Shown piece after piece: positions 14,829-22,245 of a DNA stretch of 28,960 bases. The notes beneath the pieces were generated by a model. The model worked only from the letters and a program-made list of their open reading frames with translations. It was not told the DNA's origin and did no database searches. This stretch comes from CAIWGV01 sp964515175 (GTDB lineage Bacteria; Pseudomonadota; Alphaproteobacteria; UBA7879; UBA5542). The stretch is from assembly GCA_964515175.1 (NCBI GenBank), contig CAZEUR010000013.1, forward strand, positions 1-28,960, written 5' to 3'. Each line of letters starts with the position of its first letter. Position 1 is the stretch's first letter. Made by a program: the position numbers and the translations under genes.

Positions 14829-15713
14829 TTAAAGAGGCCTCAATATTTTTTTTACTAAATTTTCATCCGATCTATAGATTTTCTCCACTACCAAATCAGC
14901 TTTTATCTGATGGCGAAACCAGGTAATTTGACGTTTGGCATAATTGCGAGTTTTTTGCTGAATTTTGAGGGAGGCTTCCCCTAAAGAAAGGGTGCCCTCC
15001 AGATAAGATGTGAGTTCCGTATATCCCAAAGTTTTAAGGCTGTTTAGGTTATTCGCTCTTACGGCTTTTACCTCAACAAGCGCACCTTTTTGAATCATCT
15101 CTTCGACGCGCTTGTTGATGCCTTCATAGAGCTCTTCTCGAGGGGGTAAAATTTTAATTACAAAAGGTCTTTCTTTTTTAAGAGGACTTTCTGTGTCTTG
15201 GGTCTGCCATTCAAGTAAAGATTTCCCTGTATGCATTTTTACCTCCAGAGCTCGGATAATCCTCTGTGTGTCACCGTTTTTTAAACGCTCTGCCATCTGA
15301 GGATCTTCTTTTTGAAGACGTACGTATAAGTCTCTGGTTGCTTCTTGAGACAAAGATTCTCGAACTGAAGATGGAATTTCTGGGATGGAAGAAATTCCCT
15401 CAAGAAGCGCTTTCAAATAAAGCCCTGTTCCTCCCACCACGATGGAAGGCCCTTTAAAATTTTTAATTTCGTGGACGGCAAGATTCAGCCATTTGGCAAC
15501 TGAGAAGGGTTCATCCATCTCTAAGAATCCATAAAGCTTGTGAGGTACCTGGGCCTGTTCCTCTAAGGGAGGTTGGGCCGATAAAATGCGAAGTCCCTTA
15601 TAGACCTGCATGCTGTCCGAATTGATAATCTGTCCTTTTAGGTGTTTTGCTAAATCTAAAGCCATTGCAGATTTTCCACTGGCTGTGGGGCCTCCGATTA
15701 AAATAAGGTTCAT
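14829..15713 (-). CDS. miaA: tRNA dimethylallyltransferase
   Basis: MiaA adds a dimethylallyl group to N6 of adenosine 37 in tRNAs that read codons beginning with U. The 294-residue product has the P-loop GGPTASGKSAMA (8-19), the substrate segment INSDSMQVYKGL, VVGGTGLYLKALLEG, and the family segments GDTQRIIRALEV and TLGYTELTSYLEG. It ends with KTRNYAKRQITWFRH, the tRNA-binding region conserved in MiaA. The length is normal. The start ATG overlaps the stop of the upstream ABC ATPase by four bases (ATGA), so it is translationally coupled to the cobalamin-uptake operon. That is an unusual place for this gene and would put part of its expression under the cobalamin riboswitch. Confidence 0.95.
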   Translation of the reverse strand: MNLILIGGPTASGKSAMALDLAKHLKGQIINSDSMQVYKGLRILSAQPPLEEQAQVPHKLYGFLEMDEPFSVAKWLNLAVHEIKNFKGPSIVVGGTGLYLKALLEGISSIPEIPSSVRESLSQEATRDLYVRLQKEDPQMAERLKNGDTQRIIRALEVKMHTGKSLLEWQTQDTESPLKKERPFVIKILPPREELYEGINKRVEEMIQKGALVEVKAVRANNLNSLKTLGYTELTSYLEGTLSLGEASLKIQQKTRNYAKRQITWFRHQIKADLVVEKIYRSDENLVKKILRPL

Positions 15714-16363
15714 AGTAACTGTTGCTCCTTGAGATGAGGGGCCCTCTTGGCCATGAGTTGAACTTTTTTGTTCTGGATTTGAAATACTTGATCACAAAAA
15801 GTGTAAGCTAAATCTTCTTGATGGAGGACAATAATGACGACTTTTCCGCTTTGAGCATAAGTTCTGAGGAGTTCCATAACCATATCTTGATAATCTCTAT
15901 CTAAATGGCTGGTGATTTCATCGCCTAGTAAGATTTTTGGAGATCTTATTAGGGAGTGGGCCACCATAACCCGGGCTTTTTCTCCAGAGGAGAGGCTATT
16001 GAAGGGCTGATCCAAGAGATTCTTTAAATTTAATTTTTCAATCCAATCTTTAGGATCAAAAGAACCCCCTATTTCCAGTATATGCCGTACAGCTAGAGGC
16101 CAGGTGCAAGTAGTTTCTGCGGGGATATACGCACGAATGGATGCGAGTTCTTTTTCTGAAAAAGAAGAAATATTTCTATTTTCTATAATAATGCGCCCTT
16201 CTTTTGGAGGGGTGAGTTTTGCTATGGTTTTGAGAAAGGAGGTTTTTCCAGAACCATTGGCCCCCAAAATAGCCACAAACTGCCCTGGTAAAAAATGGGC
16301 TGTGAAATTCCTGATAAAAATTTTAAGTCCATACCCAACGGCCAATTGATCAAAATGTAGCAT
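15710..16363 (-). CDS. btuD: Cobalamin ABC transporter ATP-binding protein (BtuD-like)
   Basis: This is the cytoplasmic ATPase that would power the FecCD-type permease encoded just upstream. The 217-residue product has Walker A GANGSGKT (34-41), signature LSSGE (124-128), Walker B ILLGDE (144-149) with D-loop SHLD, and the switch histidine His181 in IIVLHQEDLA. The Q-loop is odd: where relatives read LPQE-----WPL-V it reads IPAETTCTWPLAV, so the conserved Gln is Ala82. The start lies 14 bases inside the end of the permease gene, with AGGGG five bases upstream. Substrate assignment comes from the operon and riboswitch. By sequence alone it could serve any corrinoid, heme or siderophore transporter. 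Confidence 0.85.
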   Translation of the reverse strand: MLHFDQLAVGYGLKIFIRNFTAHFLPGQFVAILGANGSGKTSFLKTIAKLTPPKEGRIIIENRNISSFSEKELASIRAYIPAETTCTWPLAVRHILEIGGSFDPKDWIEKLNLKNLLDQPFNSLSSGEKARVMVAHSLIRSPKILLGDEITSHLDRDYQDMVMELLRTYAQSGKVVIIVLHQEDLAYTFCDQVFQIQNKKVQLMAKRAPHLKEQQLL

Positions 16364-17309
16364 AGGAACCCCTCGATTGTTTTAAAAGGAGATAGAGGAA
16401 AAAGGGAGTGCCCATGAGAGAAGTGAGAACGCCCACTTTTAGATCCATATGATTTGAGGCGAGACGCACAAGCATATCCGCTAAGAGGGCCACGATGCCT
16501 CCTCCTAAAGCGGAGGGCAACAGAAGATCAGATGGCTTATGATTTACAAAGGGACGTATCATATGAGGAACGAGAAGACCAATAAACCCTACCACTCCAA
16601 CCAAAGAAACAAGCGGGCCAAGACTCAGGGCCATACCAAGAATCAAAATACTGTACATTTTTTTAGGGGAAGCTCCTAAAATAACAGCCATCTCTTCTCC
16701 TAAGGATAAAGCATCTAAAAAAAATCGAAGTTTCCAGAGAACAATCCACCCAACAATACTAAGGGGAATGACAAGGGCAACTTGGTCTAGGCTGTGGTGA
16801 GCAAAGGATCCAAGCATCCAGAAAATAATCTCAAGACTAGCGTATGGATTATGGGAAAGTGTTAATATCAATGTCATAAGGGCTCCCAACAAACTATTTA
16901 GGGCAAGCCCAGTCAGAATAAGCGTCAAAGGATTGGGATGTTTTTTGAGAAGTTTATAGAAAAGAAAGGTAACACCCAAAACCCCTGTCATACCGGCAAG
17001 AGGGACTGTAAACAAGGAAGTATTTCCAAAGCCTAAAGTCATTATAAGAACAGCCCCGAAGGCCGCAGCTGAGGATACCCCCATGATGCCGGGTTCTGCC
17101 AAAGGGTTTCTTAAGAACCCCTGCAGAACAGCACCAGTTAATCCTAAAGATATGCCCATGGTAACGGCGATGAGTGTGCGGGGAATACGAAGATCCCAGA
17201 GTATGAAGGAGTCTTTAAGGAGCAGAGCGAAGGAAAGCTCTCCAATGAGCAGAGAAATTCCCATCAACAGGATTAAGGTAAAACCTAAAATGAGGGAGAG
17301 CTTATGCAT
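16350..17309 (-). CDS. btuC: Cobalamin ABC transporter permease (BtuC/FecCD family)
   Basis: An integral inner-membrane permease of the FecCD family, which forms the homodimeric channel for B12, heme or siderophores. The 319-residue product is almost entirely hydrophobic, with about nine to ten membrane helices. It carries the family segments LRIPRTLIAVTMGISLGLTG, LRNPLAEPGIMGVSSAAAFG, GVVGFIGLLVPHMIRPFV and the final helices ending LMGTPFFLYLL. It starts eight bases inside the end of the binding-protein gene with AAGG about seven bases before the ATG. Substrate specificity is inferred from the riboswitch and the BtuB-like receptor in the same operon. Confidence 0.9.
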   Translation of the reverse strand: MHKLSLILGFTLILLMGISLLIGELSFALLLKDSFILWDLRIPRTLIAVTMGISLGLTGAVLQGFLRNPLAEPGIMGVSSAAAFGAVLIMTLGFGNTSLFTVPLAGMTGVLGVTFLFYKLLKKHPNPLTLILTGLALNSLLGALMTLILTLSHNPYASLEIIFWMLGSFAHHSLDQVALVIPLSIVGWIVLWKLRFFLDALSLGEEMAVILGASPKKMYSILILGMALSLGPLVSLVGVVGFIGLLVPHMIRPFVNHKPSDLLLPSALGGGIVALLADMLVRLASNHMDLKVGVLTSLMGTPFFLYLLLKQSRGSYATF

Positions 17310-18039
17310 TATGAGCCTTTTTCATGGTTTCAATTAACTCATTTGTAGCAGAAGAACAAGCACAGAGTGTTAGTCTCTTGGGTAAAAGAACCATTTTTTT
17401 GTTTTTCCTAAAATGTTTCCAAAAAGGGTGACTTGTGTTTTTGAGAGGGTCTTCCAGAAGAAAAAGAAGGGCAGGATTGGCATCCAGAATTTTTTCCCAG
17501 TCCATATATTTCCATCCTTTAAACTTTTTAAAACCATTTTCAAAACCAGCTTCTGTGAGAACTTCATCCAAAAGTGTTCGAACTCCAGGACTGAGTCCTG
17601 CGGCACCGTAACAGATGGCGATAGGCCCCTGACGTTGGCTGGTGATCTGAGGGAGACAATGGGTATTTAATCCAAGTTCTTTGATTAACAATTGTCTTTG
17701 TTTCTGGACTTCTTGAAGCGTTTGAGGTGATTTTAACACAATAATTTTTACACCTCTTTTGGTGAGAACATTCTTTACAAAAGGGTTCAAGCTATCTGTT
17801 GCAATAGCAATCTTTATGGCAGGGTCTAATAGTTCTTCCGCATGGGCTCTATGGGTTTTGAGTCCCATGGTACGTGATGCAAAAAAAGAAATATCCGGAT
17901 CTTGTGCCAAATAGGTGACTGCAAAGATATCTGTGCGGGGAACTAGTTCCAAAACCCATTGATCTGCACATAAGTCCAGCGAAATGATGGAGGCATGTGC
18001 TTGAAAGAACCAACTAAAAATAAAGACTCGAGCCCACAT
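17302..18039 (-). CDS. btuF: Cobalamin ABC transporter substrate-binding protein (BtuF-like)
   Basis: A periplasmic binding protein that would deliver cobalamin to the permease. The 245-residue product has a signal peptide (MWARVFIFSWFFQAHA) followed by SIISLDLCADQWVLEL and VTYLAQDPDISFF. This matches the class III binding-protein type seen in alphaproteobacterial cobalamin loci. Later come a segment typical of the second lobe (GVRTLLDEVLTEAGFEN) and a short Cys-containing tail (LCACSS). The ATG at 18039 has AAGGA six bases upstream; the longer frame from 18081 adds 14 residues that block the signal peptide and lack such a site. It overlaps the end of btuB by 26 bases in another frame. Confidence 0.85.
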   Translation of the reverse strand: MWARVFIFSWFFQAHASIISLDLCADQWVLELVPRTDIFAVTYLAQDPDISFFASRTMGLKTHRAHAEELLDPAIKIAIATDSLNPFVKNVLTKRGVKIIVLKSPQTLQEVQKQRQLLIKELGLNTHCLPQITSQRQGPIAICYGAAGLSPGVRTLLDEVLTEAGFENGFKKFKGWKYMDWEKILDANPALLFLLEDPLKNTSHPFWKHFRKNKKMVLLPKRLTLCACSSATNELIETMKKAHNA

Positions 18040-19768
18040 AAAATGTCCTTTTTGCACTGCGGTATCCGTAAGTTTGAACACAATTACTGTTCAGTAAGTT
18101 TTCAATTCGTATATAGACTTTTGAGTTAGATGAGATGTTATAATCAAGAGATATTTTCATGGAAAAGTAAGTATCCAGAGGTGCTTTCAACAGAGGATCT
18201 TGTCTTTTTCCAATATAAATGACCTGATTATTTAGATTCCAGTCTTCATGAAATTTCCAAGTGGCTCCAAAAGCTCCTTTTTGCTCAGGAAAGCCAATGT
18301 TAATGGCAGTTTTTTGCGTGACCATATAATTGAAATCAAAACTCCAAGATTCATTTGGCTTGAGAGATAGGGATGTTTCTACTCCAGAGAGGTGGGTTGT
18401 TGAGGAGGAGTTTGTTGTTGTCCTGCCAGAGTTGAGAATTAAATTTTTCACCTCTGTTTGAAAATAAAGAATTAGAAAAGTTGCTTTCTTTTGAAGAAAA
18501 TCCTGTTGGATGGCAAAATCAGTCGTGCGGGCTGTCTCTGGTTTTAAAGCCGGATTAGCTTGATGAAAAACTGTATTGGCATAAAGCTCATAAAAGGTGG
18601 GGGCGGCAAACCCAGTTTTTAGGGATCCTCTTAAAGTTGTGAGATTCAATTTGTATGCGAGTCCTAGGCTATAGGTACCGTAGCTTCCAAATTTATGATT
18701 TTCATCCAGCCGGCCTCCTATCTCTCCACTCCAATTTGAATTAAAGCTATGAGTGTGCTGAAGACCAATTCCCCAGTCAGTTCCTGTTTTTTGAAAATTG
18801 CCTTGGCTTTTATATATGTTTTGTCGAATATCCGTTAAAAGCTTAAGAGTACTGTGTTTTGTCCAGTGAAGAGATCCTTCATAGTGACCTCCCACTAAAG
18901 TGGTATCTGAGGAAAATTTTCCATAAAGACTTTCATCTTTTGTATCGGTTTCGTTTAAAAAAAGATTCAGTTTGTGAGAGAGATTTCGTACATCAATTTT
19001 TCCTTCAGCACCCACTAGAATCATTTTAAAGTTTTTTGTTCCCTGAGGCTTCAGAGATGAATTTGAATTATCATCATATTTTCCTGAAGACTCCATGACC
19101 CGTACTTTAAGCTTGATTTGGTGTGTTGTTGTGCCTTTTTGAAAAACTGCTGCGGCCCCCAGTCGGCCATATTTATTTTTTTCTCCAATCATGCGCGTTC
19201 GGTCATTCTGAGAGATGCCTGAAGATCGATCGCCTTCTCCATGGAGAATAAATCGACTATCAGATCCTTTTTCTTGGATGCTGGCATGACCATAAGCGGA
19301 TTCAAAGGATCCATATTCTCCATGGACGTATTTATCAGACTTTTTATTAAAGGGCGTTTCCAAGAGGACAACCCCTCCAAGAGCTCTTTCTCCATATAAA
19401 ACGCTGTTTGCCCCAGGAATAACTGATTGAGGCTGTACGGATCCAGACAGAAATTGTGAGAAATTTACCTCTCCTAAAGCTAGGTCATTTAAAGGAATTC
19501 TATCTAAAAAAACAAGGGTATGGCGTCCTGAAAGACCTCGAAAGCTTAAATGTCCTTCACCTGCACCAGATTCCTTAAGGAAAACGCTGGGAAGCCTTTC
19601 TAATTCCTCTGTGAGAAGTGGGCAATCATCTTTCAAAGACTCGGGTGTCGTATAAGAAGGAGAAAAAGTATCTTGTGGCCTAAGGTTTCCTCCATTTACG
19701 GTAATCTTAGTTTGAGAATATCCAAGGCCTATGACTATAACTATTAAAAAAAGTGTTCGAAAAAACAT
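18014..19768 (-). CDS. btuB: TonB-dependent outer-membrane cobalamin receptor (BtuB-like)
   Basis: An outer-membrane active transporter driven by TonB. The 584-residue product has a signal peptide (about 1-18) and a TonB-box-like TKITVNG right after it. The plug domain (about 45-140) contains HLSFRGLSGRHTLVFLDRIP and ANSVLYGERALGGVVLLET. A long beta-barrel follows, with alternating strands and aromatic girdles, ending YVGSSLYF with the terminal Phe expected of barrels. The barrel region NTVFHQANPALKPETART is typical of BtuB-type receptors. It is the first gene after the cobalamin riboswitch, which supports a corrinoid substrate. The ATG at 19768 has only a weak ribosome-binding site, as expected where a riboswitch controls access. 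Confidence 0.9.
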   Translation of the reverse strand: MFFRTLFLIVIVIGLGYSQTKITVNGGNLRPQDTFSPSYTTPESLKDDCPLLTEELERLPSVFLKESGAGEGHLSFRGLSGRHTLVFLDRIPLNDLALGEVNFSQFLSGSVQPQSVIPGANSVLYGERALGGVVLLETPFNKKSDKYVHGEYGSFESAYGHASIQEKGSDSRFILHGEGDRSSGISQNDRTRMIGEKNKYGRLGAAAVFQKGTTTHQIKLKVRVMESSGKYDDNSNSSLKPQGTKNFKMILVGAEGKIDVRNLSHKLNLFLNETDTKDESLYGKFSSDTTLVGGHYEGSLHWTKHSTLKLLTDIRQNIYKSQGNFQKTGTDWGIGLQHTHSFNSNWSGEIGGRLDENHKFGSYGTYSLGLAYKLNLTTLRGSLKTGFAAPTFYELYANTVFHQANPALKPETARTTDFAIQQDFLQKKATFLILYFQTEVKNLILNSGRTTTNSSSTTHLSGVETSLSLKPNESWSFDFNYMVTQKTAINIGFPEQKGAFGATWKFHEDWNLNNQVIYIGKRQDPLLKAPLDTYFSMKISLDYNISSNSKVYIRIENLLNSNCVQTYGYRSAKRTFYVGSSLYF

Positions 19769-19861
19769 TACAAGCCCAAATAAAGGTTACTTGCCATTAA
19801 TATGAGGGCCTTTATAGGCTTTTCATATCGCTAAAATCCCGCCGATTGTCGCTCATGACAC

Positions 19862-20027
19862 AAAATGGCCGGTCTCCTGGCTCGTGAATCAAGCGCTTAT
19901 GATCATCTTCCCGGGACTCAAATCCCAGTGATTTATTAAAAGAGGAACTCTCCATCGATCACAAACTTTTCACTTACAGTTGCGGGGGCAGCTATGACTT
20001 TTCATCCATATTCCCTAGAACCATTTC
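19862..20027 (-). promoter_or_regulatory. Cobalamin riboswitch upstream of btuB
   Basis: Read on the minus strand, all core blocks of the cobalamin aptamer appear in order. These are GGTTCTAGGGAA after the 5' stem, GCTGCCCCCGCAACTGTAAG (19993-19974), CACTGGGATTTGAGTCCC, GGGAAG, and the B12 box AGCCAGGAGACCGGCC (19882-19867), which fits the published consensus AGYCMGGAGACCKGCC. The closing P1 stem pairs AAATGG (20026-20021) with CCATTT (19868-19863). About 95 bases separate the aptamer from the btuB ATG. That stretch holds a small GCCT-ATAA-AGGC hairpin that could be part of the expression platform. It would repress the btuBFCD-miaA operon when cobalamin is sufficient. Confidence 0.96.
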
Positions 20028-20071
20028 GATAGACGTATGTTTACAAATATTTGGACTTTTTGCAAGAAGTA

Positions 20072-20100
20072 TTGCCCCGCCTTTTGGCGCTTGTTATAGT
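20072..20100 (+). promoter_or_regulatory. Candidate sigma-70 promoter of the frameshifted exported-protein gene
   Basis: TTGCCC (20072-20077) and TATAGT (20095-20100) are separated by 17 bases on the plus strand, 37 bases before the ATG at 20137. The -10 element is good and the -35 element is moderate. Confidence 0.4.
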
Positions 20101-20136
20101 GAGTTATAGACCAATGAATAAAATGGAGAAGCTGAT

Positions 20137-20734
20137 ATGAAAAAAATATGGTTTTTGTTTACTCGCATTAGCGGCATTATCGGCTGAAAGCTATGCCGCT
20201 GCGGGGGGACAACGGAGAAGGCAACTTCCTCCTCTACCGACCCGTGCAGTTCAGAAGCTTTCGGCAGAGCAGGAGGAGCTTCTGAATGATGCCTTGGTCA
20301 CAGAGCATCTCCCAATGGAGGGAATGGGCATTGGCAGTCTGGCAGCGGACTATGGTTTTGTGAAACTCCAGGATCCTAAAAAGCAAAAAGAAATATCAAC
20401 GATGATTAGTTGGGCGGGGATGTTGGAAATGCAGATCGAGAAAGCACATACAGAAGCGGATAAAATCCGCAAGGGGCAGATTATTACACCCAATATAATG
20501 CGCTCATGGGAACATACGCTGAAGCAATTGATAACCCTTTGGGGGGAGCATGTTCCTTATATCCCAACAGATGCTGAAATTAAGGAAATCTTTGCAGAAA
20601 GAGCAGATATTGCAGCTGTGGAACGGGGTTGTGCAAAATTGCGGCATCTCCAAGCTAGAATGAAGAAGTGCCTAGATCCGAGAATTAGCCCCGAAAATCT
20701 TGTGATTGGAAAGGCTGTTAGCATTTCTAAATAA
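20137..20734 (+). pseudogene. Exported protein of unknown function with a frameshift at an A7 tract in its signal peptide
   Basis: A strong start (ATG 20137, GGAG eight bases upstream) opens MKKIWFLFTRISG and hits a stop at codon 17. Removing one base from the seven-A run (20140-20146) restores MKKYGFCLLALAALSA followed by ESYAAAGG, an ideal signal peptide, and joins it to a frame open to 20734, giving about 198 residues. The main frame has no ATG or GTG before the mature region; its first possible start is a TTG at 20294. The mature part is hydrophilic and helical: an Arg/Pro-rich start (QRRRQLPPLPTRA), LSAEQEELLNDALVTEHLP, and two Cys near the end. I do not recognise the family. It may be a recent pseudogene, a slippage- or phase-controlled gene, or an assembly error. 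Its end overlaps the convergent holA stop by eight bases. Confidence 0.6.
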
Positions 20735-21731
20735 TTTCCTTCAGTAAGGTATGCGTGCACAGTTCCTCTGACAAAGAAGAATTTGATTTACACTCAACCT
20801 CCAAAAGTAAAAGATTTGTGAGGGTCTTCTGAAGCATAGAGGGAGACCACAAGTTTAAATGTCTTTGGAGCTGAGGTTTTTCCGTAAAAAATACGACAGG
20901 TTTTAGGCTTCTCATGATTAAGTCTAAGGGCTTTCCGCTGTTAAGGAGGGTATGAGCTTCATGAAGCCGCACAAGATGCATGCTTAAGTTTCTTAAAACG
21001 CCAATGGGGGTACCCTCTTCTGTCAATTGAAGTCGCAGGTGTTTGGAAAAAGCGCTGGGATTTCGATCCAAAAAAGCAGAGGTTAGTGTATTGGCACTGG
21101 AAGAAATAAGGCCTGATAATCCAAGCCGCACATCTTGCTCTTCAATGGTGTCTCGAGATCCTATATATATCACTAGCTTTTCCAACTCTTGCTTCATCAT
21201 AAATAGATGATCTTGAAAGAGATGGGCGAGGTTTTCCAAAAGAGGAGTGGAAATCCTCTTTTGATGGGACGCCAGAATGCCTTGGATCTGAATTTCGATT
21301 TCTTTTATGGACATCGCGTAGCAAGCAATGGCTGCCAAGTCTTCGTGATCCTCAAAAAGCTTTCTTAATTTTGAGCTGGGTCTTAGGTATGCAGCACTCT
21401 TTATGATGCAAGGACATGACGGGGTTTTGTTTTCTAAAATCTCTTTTATAAAAGGAACAATTTTGTCGGTAGCATTTTTGATCAACACGAGAGATGGGCC
21501 TGAGAAAAGATCAGGGGTTGCCAAAACATCTCTTAGAATCACTTTTTCCTGCAAAATATCATCTTCAAAAATTTGATGGAGAGGGGCATCTTTGGCAAAG
21601 GGAGCAAGATTCAAAAAAAGTTCTATCTTTGAGTCTGTAAGAGATTCTTCCTCTCCATAAAATAAAATAGACACAAGAGACTGTTTGGGGACCTTAGAAA
21701 ATCGCGAGAATTCCTGGGGTGAAATCTTCAC
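20727..21731 (-). CDS. holA: DNA polymerase III delta subunit (clamp loader)
   Basis: HolA is the clamp-loader subunit that opens the sliding clamp. The 334-residue product fits the family in length and layout. An N-terminal segment reads VSILFYGEEESLTDSKIELF, where the E. coli-type pattern is a Y/F-G-(D/E)-(E/D) motif. A degenerate AAA+ domain follows, then a helical lid and collar domain with LFQDHLFMMKQELEKLVIYIG and GVLRNLSMHLVRLHEAHTLL. The start is a GTG one base after the lptE stop, with AAGG upstream inside lptE. The lptE-holA order after leuS is typical of alphaproteobacteria and supports the call. It converges with the exported-protein gene, overlapping it by eight bases. Confidence 0.9.
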   Translation of the reverse strand: MKISPQEFSRFSKVPKQSLVSILFYGEEESLTDSKIELFLNLAPFAKDAPLHQIFEDDILQEKVILRDVLATPDLFSGPSLVLIKNATDKIVPFIKEILENKTPSCPCIIKSAAYLRPSSKLRKLFEDHEDLAAIACYAMSIKEIEIQIQGILASHQKRISTPLLENLAHLFQDHLFMMKQELEKLVIYIGSRDTIEEQDVRLGLSGLISSSANTLTSAFLDRNPSAFSKHLRLQLTEEGTPIGVLRNLSMHLVRLHEAHTLLNSGKPLDLIMRSLKPVVFFTEKPQLQRHLNLWSPSMLQKTLTNLLLLEVECKSNSSLSEELCTHTLLKEII

Positions 21732-21732
21732 C

Positions 21733-22245
21733 TTAATCTACCTTTTCATCGTATGTGAAAAAAGTTGCCAATTGGACTTTCATGTTTTGAGCAACTTCGT
21801 CAATAAGCCGGTTCTTGGCATTTTCTTCTGAGACAAGATTAGCGTAAGGAGAGAACATGAGTGTGTTAAAGTCAGCGGTGAGCGTTTCAGATCCTCGATA
21901 CATAATTTTACCCGTGCGAAGATGGCTTAAATCAAAATTAACCCTCAAAACAATTTGGGAACGACTGGTTGAAGAGTCTTTTAATAAAGAGAGTTCTTTT
22001 TTCTCATAATCCATCTGTACTTTTAGTTCATACAACGGAACATCGGGGGCTCCATAAGGAGTTAGCCGCATTAAAAGATCGTTTCTAAGAAGTTGTCCAT
22101 GGCGATCGAGAATAATGGCAATCTTAATTTTAGAAAGCTGATCGAGGGTTTCTTCATTTCCCTTCTTATAAAGAGGCCTAAAGCCACATCCAGCCAGAAG
22201 GCCAAGGCAGCATAATCCGTAAAGTATAGCTCTAAACTGCAACAA
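21733..22245 (-). CDS. lptE: LptE-like LPS-assembly lipoprotein
   Basis: LptE is the outer-membrane lipoprotein plug of the LptD translocon that places LPS on the cell surface. The 170-residue product has a lipoprotein signal peptide with lipobox LLAGC (Cys20) followed by GFRPLY, a hallmark of alphaproteobacterial LptE. A small alpha/beta fold with Ser/Arg-rich strands follows (KDSSTSRSQIVLRVNFDL, IMYRGSETLTADFN). No ATG is available. I chose the TTG at 22245 because GGGAGGG lies nine bases upstream within leuS; a second TTG follows directly and another lies at 22272. It overlaps the leuS end by 14 bases. Family sequence conservation is low, so gene order carries part of the evidence. Confidence 0.88.
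   Translation of the reverse strand: MLQFRAILYGLCCLGLLAGCGFRPLYKKGNEETLDQLSKIKIAIILDRHGQLLRNDLLMRLTPYGAPDVPLYELKVQMDYEKKELSLLKDSSTSRSQIVLRVNFDLSHLRTGKIMYRGSETLTADFNTLMFSPYANLVSEENAKNRLIDEVAQNMKVQLATFFTYDEKVD

Noticed and set aside
18040..18081. Upstream start for btuF
   Set aside because: It would add 14 hydrophilic residues before the signal peptide and lacks a ribosome-binding site, whereas the ATG at 18039 has AAGGA at the right distance.
20727..20734. Terminator between the convergent exported-protein gene and holA
   Set aside because: The two genes overlap tail to tail by eight bases and no stem with a T run is evident in either direction.
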